DNA of 64,000 nucleotides from Sulfurimonas sp. (GCF_018698455.1 NZ_JABIOQ010000014.1:17491-81490); one strand, 5' to 3'; shown: positions 8,092 through 17,467, counted from the stretch's first letter. Translations and numbers: made by a program. The notes: generated by a model not told the origin, from the letters alone.

Positions 8092-8321
8092 GTAAATTCA
8101 TAACATATAAATACTTTCCTTATGAAAGTACAGTAAAACAATGAACTTTTGTATTCATTCCCATTATAGTTAACTAAACCTTAAATCACATTATTAATAG
8201 ACATAAAGAGTGTCCTCTACTATCAGCTTAAAACTGGCTAATATTAGGGGAGTATTTGTATTTTTGGAAGCATATGCGATGAAAATTATCGCTTAATCTT
8301 AAGAAACTGTACTATATTATT

Positions 8322-10559
8322 CTAAAGCTCTAAAAGCACGGTATCTCTCCGTGTGGATTCAAACTTTTTACATCCACTCTCAAAAGCACCGCCCTCTCCC
8401 ACTAAAATACACTTATGTTTTGCACGAGTAATCGCAGTATAGATAAGCTTTGTATTATGCATAATGAAGTGTGTGAAACTCATAGGAATTACCACTATGT
8501 CATACTCCATACCTTGCACTTTATGAATTGTCAGAGCATATGAGAGCATCAGGTGAGACTTTAACTCTTCATACTCATACACCACTACGACATCTTCATT
8601 TGGATAAAAAACAAAAAGCTGTTCATCATCTTCTTCTATCTTAAAAAGGAGTCCACTCATTCCGTTAAATATTCTTCTAACACTAGACTCCTCTCCCGTC
8701 TTAAAACCATCCCCACTCCAAGAAGTCATGTTTTCATTTTTTGTATGGACTACTTTATCCATTAAACGAAACTCTAAACTACCGCGTTTAACACACTTGC
8801 TCGGGTTTGGGTTAAAGTAGTCTTGGAGAACTTTGTTTAGGTTTGTAGTGCCTAGTATGCCACCCTTCATAGGTGTTATGACTTGAAAGTAATTTAGATA
8901 CTCTTTTATCTGTTTATTCTTTAGTCTGTACCTAGCTTTTTCTATGGACTCTACAACTCTGTGTACTATTTCGGCCACGATATTGTTAGAGTTCTCATCA
9001 CGAAGATTTTTGAGTTCATCTTGGGAAAGTTGGTTTCGTAGAGAATAGTAGTTTTGTATACTCACATCTGTAAATTCAAAGTCATCATACTTCTCTCTAT
9101 AATGAGGTACATTCCCTTTTCGGATATCATTGGCTATAAGGGTTATGGCTTGTTCTTCACTCTGTCTATAAATCTTTGTTAGCTTTACTATAGGCGCAAG
9201 AGAGAGTTCTAAAACATCACTCAGTACATTGCCTGCTCCAATCGGAGGAAGTTGTGCATCATCACCTACGATGATTACTACAGCCTTTTTAGATATCTTT
9301 CTCATAAGTCGCGCAAAAAGCGAAGAGTTTATCATAGAAGCCTCATCAATAAGCACAACGGAATAAGGAAAAGTATCTAGACTCTCATGCTTTATAAGTA
9401 AAGACTGAATCGTAGCCGACTCATACCCAGTTGTGTCACTTATACGCTGAGATGCTATCCCACTTAAAGCACATGTCATGATTTCTTTTTTATCATATCT
9501 TGTGTTGAGTATTTCTAAAATTGTTTTTGAAGTTGTACTCTTTCCTGTTCCTGCATAACCAACTAAAAACAGAAGTCCTACTCCTGAGTTTATCATTTGG
9601 ACAGCTTCTGTTTGTTGCTCTCCAAGTTTTAATTCTGACTCTTTTAAAAAAGCATCTAAATCGCCAACAAAACCGCTATTTTTTATCTTCGAACGAGTAG
9701 CAAAGTCATCATATAAAAACTTTTCTGCATCATAAAGTCTAGAAGGTGAAACACGGTTGTTCTTCATAATGACTATGCTTCCCTCACCTACTCTCTCAAC
9801 TAAAGCAGCTTCATAAAGGTTCGTCCTATTTGTAAAAAGTAACAACTCATCGAGCCCACTAAAAAGAACTTCTTTAGAGATACAAGAGTTTCCTTGTGCT
9901 TCGCAGTAATTAAGCAAAACATAATCCATAGCAGAGCTAATACGCCCTTCATCTTCTTTTTCTACTCCCATTTTAAGAGCAAGTTCATCTGCTCTTTTAA
10001 AACCTATGGAGTTTATATTTGTCAGGACATATGGGTTTTCTTTTATTTTTGCACAGGGTGCGTCAACATCTTTCATCGCAGTTGCTATAGTAGTTAAAAG
10101 AGCTGGTGAAACGTCAAAAGGACTTAAAAATTCTCCGAGTTCTCTCATGGAACGAAATTGTTTCCAAGAGTTCTGAATCTTTTTAAGTCGTTTCTCTTTA
10201 ATACCTTTAAATTCTAATAGTCTCTCGATGTCGTTATCGAGTATATCTATAAGCCCCTCTTGTCCAAACTGCTCAATTAAATCTGCTGAGAGTTTTTTAG
10301 TGAAGCCTTTGATGATTTTGTTTAAGAAGAAAAAGAGTTCGTTTTGATTTACTTTGAGGGAGTCAAACTTGAAAGTTTTGCCATGTTTTTTATGCTCATG
10401 CCACTCACCACTTAGAGTGATTGCAGAACCTTTTATATTTTCAACAGAACTCTCATAATAAGTACCACTTATCTTCTCATCAGACTTTAAAACAGCTATA
10501 AAAAAGCCATCTTCTTCAAAAAGGATTCTATCAATTTGACCTATTAAAGTAGTTGCCAA
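8322..10559 (-). CDS. recD2: RecD2-like ATP-dependent DNA helicase (SF1B)
   Basis: The 745-residue protein has the RecD2/TraA layout: an N-terminal OB-like region, helix-hairpin-helix repeats (GFTKKLSADLIEQFG, LLEFKGIKEKRLKKI), then two RecA-like cores. Walker A is VGYAGTGKSTT near residues 330-340, Walker B is VVLIDEASM, GDDAQLPPIGAGN is motif III, and TIHKVQGMEYDIVVIP is the C-terminal UvrD-type motif. It unwinds DNA 5' to 3' without RecBC. The ATG lies two bases after the stop of a 50-codon reading frame, so the two may be translated together. It is unusual that the downstream flank is a 350-base gene desert. Confidence 0.9.
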   Translation of the reverse strand: MATTLIGQIDRILFEEDGFFIAVLKSDEKISGTYYESSVENIKGSAITLSGEWHEHKKHGKTFKFDSLKVNQNELFFFLNKIIKGFTKKLSADLIEQFGQEGLIDILDNDIERLLEFKGIKEKRLKKIQNSWKQFRSMRELGEFLSPFDVSPALLTTIATAMKDVDAPCAKIKENPYVLTNINSIGFKRADELALKMGVEKEDEGRISSAMDYVLLNYCEAQGNSCISKEVLFSGLDELLLFTNRTNLYEAALVERVGEGSIVIMKNNRVSPSRLYDAEKFLYDDFATRSKIKNSGFVGDLDAFLKESELKLGEQQTEAVQMINSGVGLLFLVGYAGTGKSTTSKTILEILNTRYDKKEIMTCALSGIASQRISDTTGYESATIQSLLIKHESLDTFPYSVVLIDEASMINSSLFARLMRKISKKAVVIIVGDDAQLPPIGAGNVLSDVLELSLAPIVKLTKIYRQSEEQAITLIANDIRKGNVPHYREKYDDFEFTDVSIQNYYSLRNQLSQDELKNLRDENSNNIVAEIVHRVVESIEKARYRLKNKQIKEYLNYFQVITPMKGGILGTTNLNKVLQDYFNPNPSKCVKRGSLEFRLMDKVVHTKNENMTSWSGDGFKTGEESSVRRIFNGMSGLLFKIEEDDEQLFVFYPNEDVVVVYEYEELKSHLMLSYALTIHKVQGMEYDIVVIPMSFTHFIMHNTKLIYTAITRAKHKCILVGEGGAFESGCKKFESTRRDTVLLEL

Positions 10560-10561
10560 TG

Positions 10562-10714
10562 TTATATACTTAAATAATTTTCTATGATTTGGTCTGAAAC
10601 ATCTTCATGTTCATGAAGTATCATTTTTGATATTACAAAATCTATTTTATTAATTATTTCTTCCTTACTCAATAAATATTTTTCTAAAATTAATATTTTT
10701 TCTTGATTATTCAT
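10562..10714 (-). CDS. Small acidic protein upstream of recD2, unknown
   Basis: The 50-residue frame starts MNNQEKILILEKYLLSKEEI and continues as predicted helix rich in Ile, Lys and Glu, ending NYLSI. Its stop is two bases before the recD2 ATG, which is how coupled genes look. The ribosome site is weak (AGAG, 8 bases away). No family is recognised. It could be a helicase partner or a leader peptide, or a chance frame in AT-rich DNA. Comparing synonymous and non-synonymous changes in relatives would settle this. Confidence 0.45.
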   Translation of the reverse strand: MNNQEKILILEKYLLSKEEIINKIDFVISKMILHEHEDVSDQIIENYLSI

Positions 10715-10779
10715 TATTATCTCTATTTATCTTATTTAACTAGAATTGACATATTACTTTCAAGAATTAAAATTTATGC

Positions 10780-10785
10780 TATAAT
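10780..10785 (+). promoter_or_regulatory. TATAAT -10 box for the structured RNA
   Basis: GC-TATAAT-TTT, with T/A-rich DNA upstream and no correctly spaced -35, is the usual sigma-70 promoter form in Campylobacterota. Transcription would start at about 10792, just before the closing stem of the RNA at 10796. Confidence 0.6.
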
Positions 10786-10791
10786 TTTATC

Positions 10792-10927
10792 AGTTGGGAC
10801 AATTAGAGAGCATCAACTCTCTAAAAGCTTTTAATATAACCTTAGTTCATAAAGAACTAAAAGTATAACAATTATGACGCTTAATCGCATTGTTACATCC
10901 TTTTGGTTACAAGGCTGACCCTGTCCC
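10792..10927 (+). ncRNA. Candidate structured small RNA (multi-branch fold)
   Basis: About 135 bases, with no gene on either strand, fold as a junction. A closing stem GGGACA (10796-10801) pairs with TGTCCC (10922-10927). Inside are perfect 7-bp hairpins TAGAGAG/CTCTCTA (10804-10823), TTAGTTC/GAACTAA (10842-10860) and TAACAAT/ATTGTTA (10866-10895), and a short CCTT/AAGG hairpin (10899-10914). A promoter places the 5' end right at the closing stem, as in 6S, tmRNA or SRP RNA. None of these families' conserved sequences is seen. A divergent 6S RNA is one alternative. The AATCG/CGATT hairpin and T-run near 10970-11000 could end the transcript. Confidence 0.5.
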
Positions 10928-11038
10928 ACCTTCCACCTCACAATACAACTCATACATCATAATCGACAACCGATTGTACAATTATAATATTTTTTGTAAT
11001 GCTTAGTAGAAAACATGGCAATATGCCACACTTTAAAG

Positions 11039-12319
11039 CTATTTTGTAACTATTGCGAAGCTTATGTCTAGAATCTCTTTATGCTCTTTAATATACTTGT
11101 TTAAATCTTTGAGTTTTAGATTTTGGATCTGTTCTAGTTCTAGTTCAGAACTTCCTAGCTCAAAACCTTTATAGTACTCCTGAAAAGTTCTACTTAAACG
11201 CTGACTCATAGTCTCAACACGTAATGGCTCTGAACCAAGTATGAACTTTTTCGTCTGCTCTAATTCATCTTTAGTCACACCCTTTTTAACAAAAGTAGCT
11301 ATCACTTCTTTAACTGTTGCTTTAGCTTCTTCCATAGACTCAAGTTTTGTTTGTAAATAACCGCTCATATAAGAGCTAGATTTTGTCACATTTACTCTTG
11401 CGTATGCAGAGTAAGCAAGACCACGTTTTACACGTACTTCTTCCATTAAACGTGAACCAAATCCACCTGTACCAAGTATAAACATAGCAACTCTAGCCTT
11501 GTAAAACTCAGAGGAATCTATACTGATGTCATATGGCGAACCAAAATAAACATATGCTTGTTCAGTCTCGCGTTTAAGTACAGAATTTTTAATTTTTTTA
11601 TCAACTTTAATCTGTACTAAAGGCTCACTTTTTCCAACTTCTAATGTAGATAAAACCTCAGTAAGTGTCTTTTTAACAAGTTTAATATCAATATCACCAC
11701 CAACAACAACAATAGCACGAGAAAGTACTATATGTTCTGCTGTAAATTTCTTTACATCTGTCATATTAATACTTTCAACACTCTCTTTCGTTCCACTTGA
11801 TGGCTGTGCAAGAACAGAACCAGTAAACAAAAGACTTTTAAGTTCATTCCCTGCAATATAATCAAAGTCATTCTCTTTACGACTCAAACCACCAACTGTC
11901 ATAGTTTTTATCTTCTCGAGTGCTTTAGCAGAATAGTTAGGGTCTTTTAACAGTGTCTCTAAGCAATTCATACTATTTGCATACTCATCTTTTAAAGAAC
12001 TTACTTCTAAAACAAAAGTTTCAGTTCCTGAATGAGCAGAGATACTAATGGCCTTAGATTCAAGTGCCTCAGCAAAAGCATTAGAACCCTCTGTTTTTGT
12101 ACCCTCATTTAAAATCTTAGCTGATACTTTGGCTAAACCTGCCTTTTGAATATCAGTGATACTTCCACTGTTTGTAAAAACTATTTGTGTACTTACAAGT
12201 GGTAATCTGTTGTCTTCTTCATAGATTAAAGGGATTTTTACACCCTTGATTTCTATTGTTTCTGTTTTAGCTGCCATAAGTATCTGTCCTATTATTAGTA
12301 GTGTTAAAAATATTTTCAT
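11039..12319 (-). CDS. M16 family peptidase-like protein with a degenerate metal site
   Basis: The 426-residue protein has a signal-like start (MKIFLTLLIIGQILMAAK) and the two-domain M16 (insulinase) pattern, including the C-terminal GSRLMEEVRVKRGLAYSAYA element and a YVYFGSPY strand. Active M16 enzymes have HxxEH in GLAHxxEHMxFxGT. Here the same place reads GLAKVSAKILNEGT, so both His and the Glu are replaced (K, A, K) and zinc hydrolysis is not expected. Such subunits often pair with an active M16 partner, as in processing peptidases, but none is in the window. It begins 5 bases after mqnC and is the last gene of that operon. Confidence 0.85.
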   Translation of the reverse strand: MKIFLTLLIIGQILMAAKTETIEIKGVKIPLIYEEDNRLPLVSTQIVFTNSGSITDIQKAGLAKVSAKILNEGTKTEGSNAFAEALESKAISISAHSGTETFVLEVSSLKDEYANSMNCLETLLKDPNYSAKALEKIKTMTVGGLSRKENDFDYIAGNELKSLLFTGSVLAQPSSGTKESVESINMTDVKKFTAEHIVLSRAIVVVGGDIDIKLVKKTLTEVLSTLEVGKSEPLVQIKVDKKIKNSVLKRETEQAYVYFGSPYDISIDSSEFYKARVAMFILGTGGFGSRLMEEVRVKRGLAYSAYARVNVTKSSSYMSGYLQTKLESMEEAKATVKEVIATFVKKGVTKDELEQTKKFILGSEPLRVETMSQRLSRTFQEYYKGFELGSSELELEQIQNLKLKDLNKYIKEHKEILDISFAIVTK

Positions 12320-12324
12320 TATAT

Positions 12325-13389
12325 CTAGTTGAAAATTTCTAATGTTTCATATGCTGTATTTCTTACAGCTGGTATTTCATCTATGTCTTTAATGAGTTGT
12401 ACCATCTCTTCTTTAGCCATTACATAAGCTGCGCCTGCAGAACTTACAACATTTTCTTCCATCATAGTAGAACCAAGATCATTTGCTCCAAAACGCAGTG
12501 CCATCTGACCGATGTAAGGACCTTGTGTTACCCAAGAACTTTGTATGTTTGGCACATTATCAATGTAAAGTCGTGCAACTGCGAGTAAACGCAGGTAACG
12601 GTTTGAAGATGGTTTGTCCATATCTGGAATCAAAGCTAAAAGTTCAGTATTTTTTCCCTGAAAACTCCACATGATAAATGCACGAAAACCACCAGTTTCA
12701 TCTTGAAGGTTTCGTATCATATCAAAGTGATCTACAATCTGTTCATCAGTTTCAACTGTTCCATACATCATAGTAGCAGTACTCATGATGTCGAGTTTAT
12801 GAGCTTGACGATGTACATTTACCCAAACTTCCGCATCTATTTTCTTTGGAGCGATGATATCACGAACTTTATCTGAAAGTATTTCTGCACCAGCACCAGG
12901 TATGGAAGCTAAACCTTTTACTTTTAAACGCGATAGCACTTCTCCAATTGTTATGCGAGAAACCTTAGCAATAAAATCTAGCTCAATAGAAGAAAAACCG
13001 TGAATAGTAATACTCGGGTATTTAGTATGAATATGTTCAACTAAATCCTCGTACCACTCTATTTTTAGCTTAGGGTGTACTCCACCTTGAAAAAGTATCT
13101 GTGTACCACCGATTTCAAGAAGTTCGTCTATTTTGTCATCTATCTCTTCGAAAGTTAAAACGTAAGCATCTGCATCTTTTTCATGTCTATAAAAGGCACA
13201 AAACTTACAGTCAACCCAACAAATGTTCGTATAGTTAATATTTCTATCAATTACAAAAGTGGTAATACCTTTTGGGTGAAGTTCTTTTTTACGAGCACTA
13301 GCCATCCGGCCAAGTTCCTTTAAATCAGCATTCTTTATTAAATCGAGAGCCTCTTCTTTAGTCATTCTTTGGCGTACAATTTTACTCAT
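12325..13389 (-). CDS. mqnC: Cyclic dehypoxanthinyl futalosine synthase (radical SAM)
   Basis: MqnC cyclises dehypoxanthine futalosine in the futalosine route to menaquinone, the quinone pathway of Campylobacterota. The radical SAM cluster motif is CWVDCKFC (CX3CX2C), after the family strand NINYTNICW. The later ILFQGGVHPKL and GFSSIELD segments and the C-terminal GANDLGSTMMEENV are typical. The ATG at 13389 is chosen because it overlaps the upstream cytochrome stop as TAATG and has a GGAAA site; the TTG nine bases earlier would add only three residues. Co-transcription with a 12-heme cytochrome links quinone synthesis to respiration. Confidence 0.93.
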   Translation of the reverse strand: MSKIVRQRMTKEEALDLIKNADLKELGRMASARKKELHPKGITTFVIDRNINYTNICWVDCKFCAFYRHEKDADAYVLTFEEIDDKIDELLEIGGTQILFQGGVHPKLKIEWYEDLVEHIHTKYPSITIHGFSSIELDFIAKVSRITIGEVLSRLKVKGLASIPGAGAEILSDKVRDIIAPKKIDAEVWVNVHRQAHKLDIMSTATMMYGTVETDEQIVDHFDMIRNLQDETGGFRAFIMWSFQGKNTELLALIPDMDKPSSNRYLRLLAVARLYIDNVPNIQSSWVTQGPYIGQMALRFGANDLGSTMMEENVVSSAGAAYVMAKEEMVQLIKDIDEIPAVRNTAYETLEIFN

Positions 13390-15797
13390 TATTTCCAACC
13401 TTTATTTTTAGGGTTTATCGATTTTTTCTTAACAAAAACAGTGTAAGCTATATAAAAAATAATCATCATAAAAATCATAAGTCCAAATATTTGAACCCAT
13501 GCACTTAGGTTCATTACTTTAGAAACTATGCTCCTATGCTCTTTGTTATCTATGTTAACTTCAGCCATTTGGGCAACATGTGTCATTGCAGATACTGCTA
13601 AATTACCATCAGGTATATTTATATGACAAGAGATACAAACACCTCTTCTATCTAACTTATCTCTCTGCTCTTTTGAAAGGGCTTGTGAAAGTTTAAAGTG
13701 ATGACCAACAGTCATTACCTGTGTACCATTTTCATCAACAAACTGAGAATAATCATACTTTAGGTTAGGAATTGCAGGTATTTGCTCATCCGTCTTTTTT
13801 ACAAGTAACTTTTTATCAGCAGTCATTAAATCCATAATAGTTGTTTTAGTGGCATCACCATTCATTTTTCCGCCACCTATACCTAAACCAAGTGCCTTAT
13901 CTGAAGAGTGACAAGATTCACAAGTTCTAGACTCTTTACTTATAGTATGTGGTTGAACAGGGGACATATCAATAGCATTTTGTCCTTCTTCACCAGCACC
14001 TTCGACATTTGGTATTTTAAAGATATGGTTTTGTAAAAGTGCTTCGCCATCTTGCCCAATTACAGTAATTGTAGTCTGACAACCTGGGATAACTGGAGTG
14101 ATGCGACCCTCACCGTTTTGAGCAAGTGCTGGGTCTTCCCATCTTAAAAAACTTCTTGTTTCTGTTACTTTTCCTGGGACTAAGTACTTCTTCAAGTCAC
14201 GCATTCCACCCGTTGTACCGTGGATATCTTTATCATGTGAAGCTTTTAAAAAGTCAGGGTTTTGTTTTCCACCAGAGTAGTCAACTTTTACATGACATCC
14301 ATAACATTGTGGTGCCCATGCAGCATGACAAGTGTAGCACTCAAGCTCCGTTGTATGTGCTTCAATCACATCCATTGCAACGAGTGCTTTTTTAGATAGC
14401 TTATTTTGAGCTTTTAAAAGCTTCAAAGGTTTTAGTTCTATGTCTTTTCCGGATGCAAGATGCATTATGATTGTATTGCCCTTTTTAACAGCCTTTGGTA
14501 ATGGATTACCACGTGCTGTAAGTATAAAACCATCTTCTTTCTCTGGTACATATCCTTGCTTTAGATAATCAGCTACATTTTGAGCAACACCACGTGCTTT
14601 ACCTTTTTTCACCTCATCTTCGAACTCATCAGAGTAACCAATAGGAAGTTCCCAAGGGTAAGAAGTTGTTGTTCCGTGACAATCTTGACACTCAACCTCA
14701 ACCGCGGCTAAGTTTGCTCCACCTAAAAAGCCATCTCCATGAAGGTCATTTGATGTATGACAATCCTGACATAACATCCCCTTTTGATAGTGAATATCTT
14801 CTTTCATATGAAGATAGCGTTTAGTATGAAGTTTTGGTTGACCATTGCCTTGTTTATCAAATGTTGAGTTATACGCAGTTTCCATAAGACCTTGGTAAGA
14901 AACACCTATTCTTTTACCACGGTTATGACAAGTAGCGCATGTCTCAACTGGAACTCCGGAATACTCTACATCGTTTACTTTTACTTTTACCTTACGAGAA
15001 GATTGGAGTTGGTGAGTAAGCATATGACCTGGATTTTTCTTTGAAGTTGCTTTATCATTTCCTTCATAAAAACCCTCATTAGAGTATGGAACATGACACG
15101 ATGCACAGCCAATTCCTCTAAAATCACCGCGTTTTTCTCGTCCTTTACTACCAGTATGGCAGCGTAGGCACTCTTGACGAAGATATGTATAAACAGCTAA
15201 AGATGGATCTTTGTGTACTTCTTCAACTGTTGGAGCATCTCGAAGTTGTCTCATTTGCTTAGGAAATGCCTGTGGTTCCATAGTCGCTAGTTTTTCCATA
15301 TACTTTTTATATACATCCGTACCTAGTCTGGAGTTTTTGTCTTTAGGGTTTGCCGTTTTATATGTTCCTACTTCGTGCTTGTACCCATCATTTTGACCAA
15401 AACTCCACATTGCCCCTTGAATCTTACCTTGTTCAGTCATCATCAAAGAGTTCATCTGTGCACCAACTTGTGACGCATGACACATTCCACAAGTGTTTTC
15501 ATTTACCCATGTAGAAGCAGGTGCCGGATAATAATTTTTCGGGCCCTTATTTTCTTTAAAATACTTTACTGTTCCATTATGTGCATACTTTTTTCTCTTT
15601 GACTTTGGATTACCACCGTGACAAACTATACAGTCATTGTCTTTGTGTCCAGCCTTTTGTGCAATCTTGAGTATCTCTTGCATCATGCTCGAGTTTCTAT
15701 CACGGATATCTTCTATACCCTCATGACAGACTATGCACTGATTAGCTCCAAAAACGAAAGAGTTTACAAAAATAAATAATAGAACGAAAGCTTTCAT
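13389..15797 (-). CDS. Dodecaheme c-type cytochrome, membrane-anchored
   Basis: The 802-residue protein has a signal peptide (MKAFVLLFIFVNSFVFGAN) and twelve CXXCH motifs: CIVCH twice, CGMCH, CLRCH, CASCH, CATCH, CQDCH twice, CYTCH, CYGCH, CESCH and CISCH. A single hydrophobic segment (MIFMMIIFYIAYTVF) near residues 773-788 anchors the C-terminus, followed by a short basic tail. This is a large periplasmic electron carrier or reductase fixed to the inner membrane. No catalytic CXXCK motif is seen, so it is not a NrfA nitrite reductase. It lies between nusB (3 bases) and mqnC (1-base overlap), an unusual place for a respiratory protein. The substrate is unknown; sulfur or nitrogen compounds or extracellular acceptors are possible. 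Confidence 0.88.
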   Translation of the reverse strand: MKAFVLLFIFVNSFVFGANQCIVCHEGIEDIRDRNSSMMQEILKIAQKAGHKDNDCIVCHGGNPKSKRKKYAHNGTVKYFKENKGPKNYYPAPASTWVNENTCGMCHASQVGAQMNSLMMTEQGKIQGAMWSFGQNDGYKHEVGTYKTANPKDKNSRLGTDVYKKYMEKLATMEPQAFPKQMRQLRDAPTVEEVHKDPSLAVYTYLRQECLRCHTGSKGREKRGDFRGIGCASCHVPYSNEGFYEGNDKATSKKNPGHMLTHQLQSSRKVKVKVNDVEYSGVPVETCATCHNRGKRIGVSYQGLMETAYNSTFDKQGNGQPKLHTKRYLHMKEDIHYQKGMLCQDCHTSNDLHGDGFLGGANLAAVEVECQDCHGTTTSYPWELPIGYSDEFEDEVKKGKARGVAQNVADYLKQGYVPEKEDGFILTARGNPLPKAVKKGNTIIMHLASGKDIELKPLKLLKAQNKLSKKALVAMDVIEAHTTELECYTCHAAWAPQCYGCHVKVDYSGGKQNPDFLKASHDKDIHGTTGGMRDLKKYLVPGKVTETRSFLRWEDPALAQNGEGRITPVIPGCQTTITVIGQDGEALLQNHIFKIPNVEGAGEEGQNAIDMSPVQPHTISKESRTCESCHSSDKALGLGIGGGKMNGDATKTTIMDLMTADKKLLVKKTDEQIPAIPNLKYDYSQFVDENGTQVMTVGHHFKLSQALSKEQRDKLDRRGVCISCHINIPDGNLAVSAMTHVAQMAEVNIDNKEHRSIVSKVMNLSAWVQIFGLMIFMMIIFYIAYTVFVKKKSINPKNKGWK

Positions 15798-15800
15798 AAT

Positions 15801-16202
15801 TTAGTTTTTAAGTTTAGATATACCGTCTAAAACGCCATTAATAAATTTTGGTGATTGCTCAGTACCAAACGCTTTAGTAATTTCAACTGCCTCGTTAATG
15901 ACAACAGCAGAATCTAACTCACCATATAAAATCTCATAAGTAGCTAAACGCAGTGTAGCCCGTTCAATAGTTCCTAAACGCTCAAAATCCCACTCTTTTA
16001 GACTTTCAACTATCGCTTTATCACAAGCTTCTAAATGTTCCATTACTCCATCATAAAGAGTAAGTGCAAAATCTTTTTGTTTGTTACGAATCTTTTTTTC
16101 TTCTAGTATTTCATTTGCATGTTCTGCAGTGTTTCCATTTCCTAAGTCAAATGCATAAAGAAGACTTACTACTGCCATTCTTGCGTGATGTCTAGTTGCC
16201 AT
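15801..16202 (-). CDS. nusB: Transcription antitermination factor NusB
   Basis: The 133-residue, all-helical product has the NusB pattern: ATRHHARMAVVSLLYAFD at the N-terminus, RLGTIERATLRLATYEI in the middle and AVVINEAVEITKAFGTE near the end. NusB with NusE/S10 binds boxA RNA and supports rRNA transcription. Its ATG overlaps the ribH stop by one base, the conserved ribH-nusB arrangement of epsilonproteobacteria. Confidence 0.95.
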   Translation of the reverse strand: MATRHHARMAVVSLLYAFDLGNGNTAEHANEILEEKKIRNKQKDFALTLYDGVMEHLEACDKAIVESLKEWDFERLGTIERATLRLATYEILYGELDSAVVINEAVEITKAFGTEQSPKFINGVLDGISKLKN

Positions 16203-16666
16203 TATATAGCCTCATAAAGGTCAAGCATTTCAATAACCGTAGTCATTGCTTCAAACCCTTTATTTCCAGCTTTAGTTCCAGCTCTTTCTATTGCTTGCTC
16301 GATTGTATCAGTTGTTAAAAGTCCAAAACTTACTGGTTTTTGGTACTTTAAACTCATAGTTGCTATTCCCTTTGTCGCTTCAGCTGAAACATAGTCAAAG
16401 TGAGGAGTTGCCCCTCTTATAACTGCACCAAGAGCACAAACAGCGTCATACTTTCCAGAAGCTAGTAGTTGATCCACTACCATTGGAAGTTCAAATGCAC
16501 CAGGGATTAAAACATGTGTGATATCTTCATCATTTCCACCATGGCGTTTAAATGCATCTTCTGCACCTTCAACAAGTCTATCAACTATAAAGTGATTCCA
16601 TCTTGTACTTACTATCGCTATCTTTTTTCCGTTAATTACTTTTAATTTACCTTCAACTACTTTCAT
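16202..16666 (-). CDS. ribH: 6,7-dimethyl-8-ribityllumazine synthase
   Basis: RibH joins the ribityl-pyrimidine and dihydroxybutanone phosphate to make lumazine, the step before riboflavin. The 154-residue protein shows the family landmarks: [42 protein letters not shown] (with the catalytic His) and [20 protein letters not shown]. It has a strong ribosome site (AAAGGAAAG before AAATG). It lies 9 bases after kdsA and overlaps nusB by a base. Flavin supply matters here because of the apbE operon, though the two are not linked directly. Confidence 0.96.
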   Translation of the reverse strand: MKVVEGKLKVINGKKIAIVSTRWNHFIVDRLVEGAEDAFKRHGGNDEDITHVLIPGAFELPMVVDQLLASGKYDAVCALGAVIRGATPHFDYVSAEATKGIATMSLKYQKPVSFGLLTTDTIEQAIERAGTKAGNKGFEAMTTVIEMLDLYEAI

Positions 16667-16675
16667 TTCTTTCCT

Positions 16676-17467
16676 TTAAATTGCTTGTATTTTTTTAATT
16701 TTTTGAATCACTTCATCTAAATCTTGAAGTTTTAACATATTTGGTCCATCGCTAAGAGCACTACTTGGGTCAAAGTGCGTCTCAAAAAAGAAACCATCAA
16801 CACCAATAGCGGCTGCAGCTTTTGCCAAGTGTGGTACCATTGAGCTATCTCCACCTGTTTTACCATTCTCTGCAGTTGGCATTTGAACAGAGTGTGTCGC
16901 ATCAAATATCACTGGTGCAAATTCTCTCATTATCACTAAGTTTCGCATATCAACAACCATGTTTCCATAACCAAAGCTATTGCCACGTTCACAAAGATAA
17001 ACACCATGTTTTTTTGCATTCTCATATGTTGGTTCAGAACATCCTCGCGTTTGAAGAATTTTTAAGAGTGGGTACTTCATAGCATCCGCACTTAAAAACT
17101 GTCCTTTTTTAATGTTTACTTCACATGATGTCTTTGCACATGCAACAAGTAAGTCAGTTTGACGACATAAAAATGCAGGAATTTGTAGCATATCAACAAC
17201 TGCTGCTACTTGTTCAACTTGCACTGACTCATGAACATCAGTCACTATTTTATAACCAAAATCATCTTTGACTTTTTGAAGTATTCTAAGCCCTTCATCT
17301 ATGCCAAGTCCACGAAAAGACTCCAAAGATGTACGATTCGCTTTGTCAAAACTAGCTTTAAAATAAAAGTCTATTGTCTCATCATTATGATATTTTTCTA
17401 ATTCTCGAGCAATTTTGAAGATATTCTCTTCACTCTCGATTACACAAGGTCCTGCTAAAAGTTTCAT
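16676..17467 (-). CDS. kdsA: 3-deoxy-8-phosphooctulonate (KDO-8-P) synthase
   Basis: KdsA condenses phosphoenolpyruvate with arabinose-5-phosphate to KDO-8-phosphate for lipid A core synthesis. The 263-residue protein starts [12 protein letters not shown] and has [12 protein letters not shown], the Cys-rich [29 protein letters not shown] and [10 protein letters not shown], all family motifs. The CVIE cysteine and the later His, Glu and Asp suggest the metal-dependent type. It is first of the kdsA-ribH-nusB-cytochrome-mqnC-M16 run. Confidence 0.95.
   Translation of the reverse strand: MKLLAGPCVIESEENIFKIARELEKYHNDETIDFYFKASFDKANRTSLESFRGLGIDEGLRILQKVKDDFGYKIVTDVHESVQVEQVAAVVDMLQIPAFLCRQTDLLVACAKTSCEVNIKKGQFLSADAMKYPLLKILQTRGCSEPTYENAKKHGVYLCERGNSFGYGNMVVDMRNLVIMREFAPVIFDATHSVQMPTAENGKTGGDSSMVPHLAKAAAAIGVDGFFFETHFDPSSALSDGPNMLKLQDLDEVIQKIKKIQAI

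Noticed and set aside
10746..10785. TTGACA as -35 of the RNA promoter
   Set aside because: It lies 28 bases from TATAAT, much more than the usual 16-18, so it is not a paired -35.
10787..10930. 6S RNA, SRP RNA or tmRNA identity for the structured segment
   Set aside because: No GGAA-loop SRP motif, no tRNA-like ends of tmRNA, and the fold is a multi-branch junction rather than the long hairpin with one bubble of 6S.
13389..15797. Nitrite reductase (NrfA) for the multiheme protein
   Set aside because: No CXXCK catalytic heme motif, and it has 12 hemes with a membrane anchor rather than five.
16822..17082. Plus-strand ORF inside kdsA and similar ORFs inside mqnC and the 12-heme gene
   Set aside because: Shadows of well-supported minus-strand genes; no ribosome sites or family similarity.
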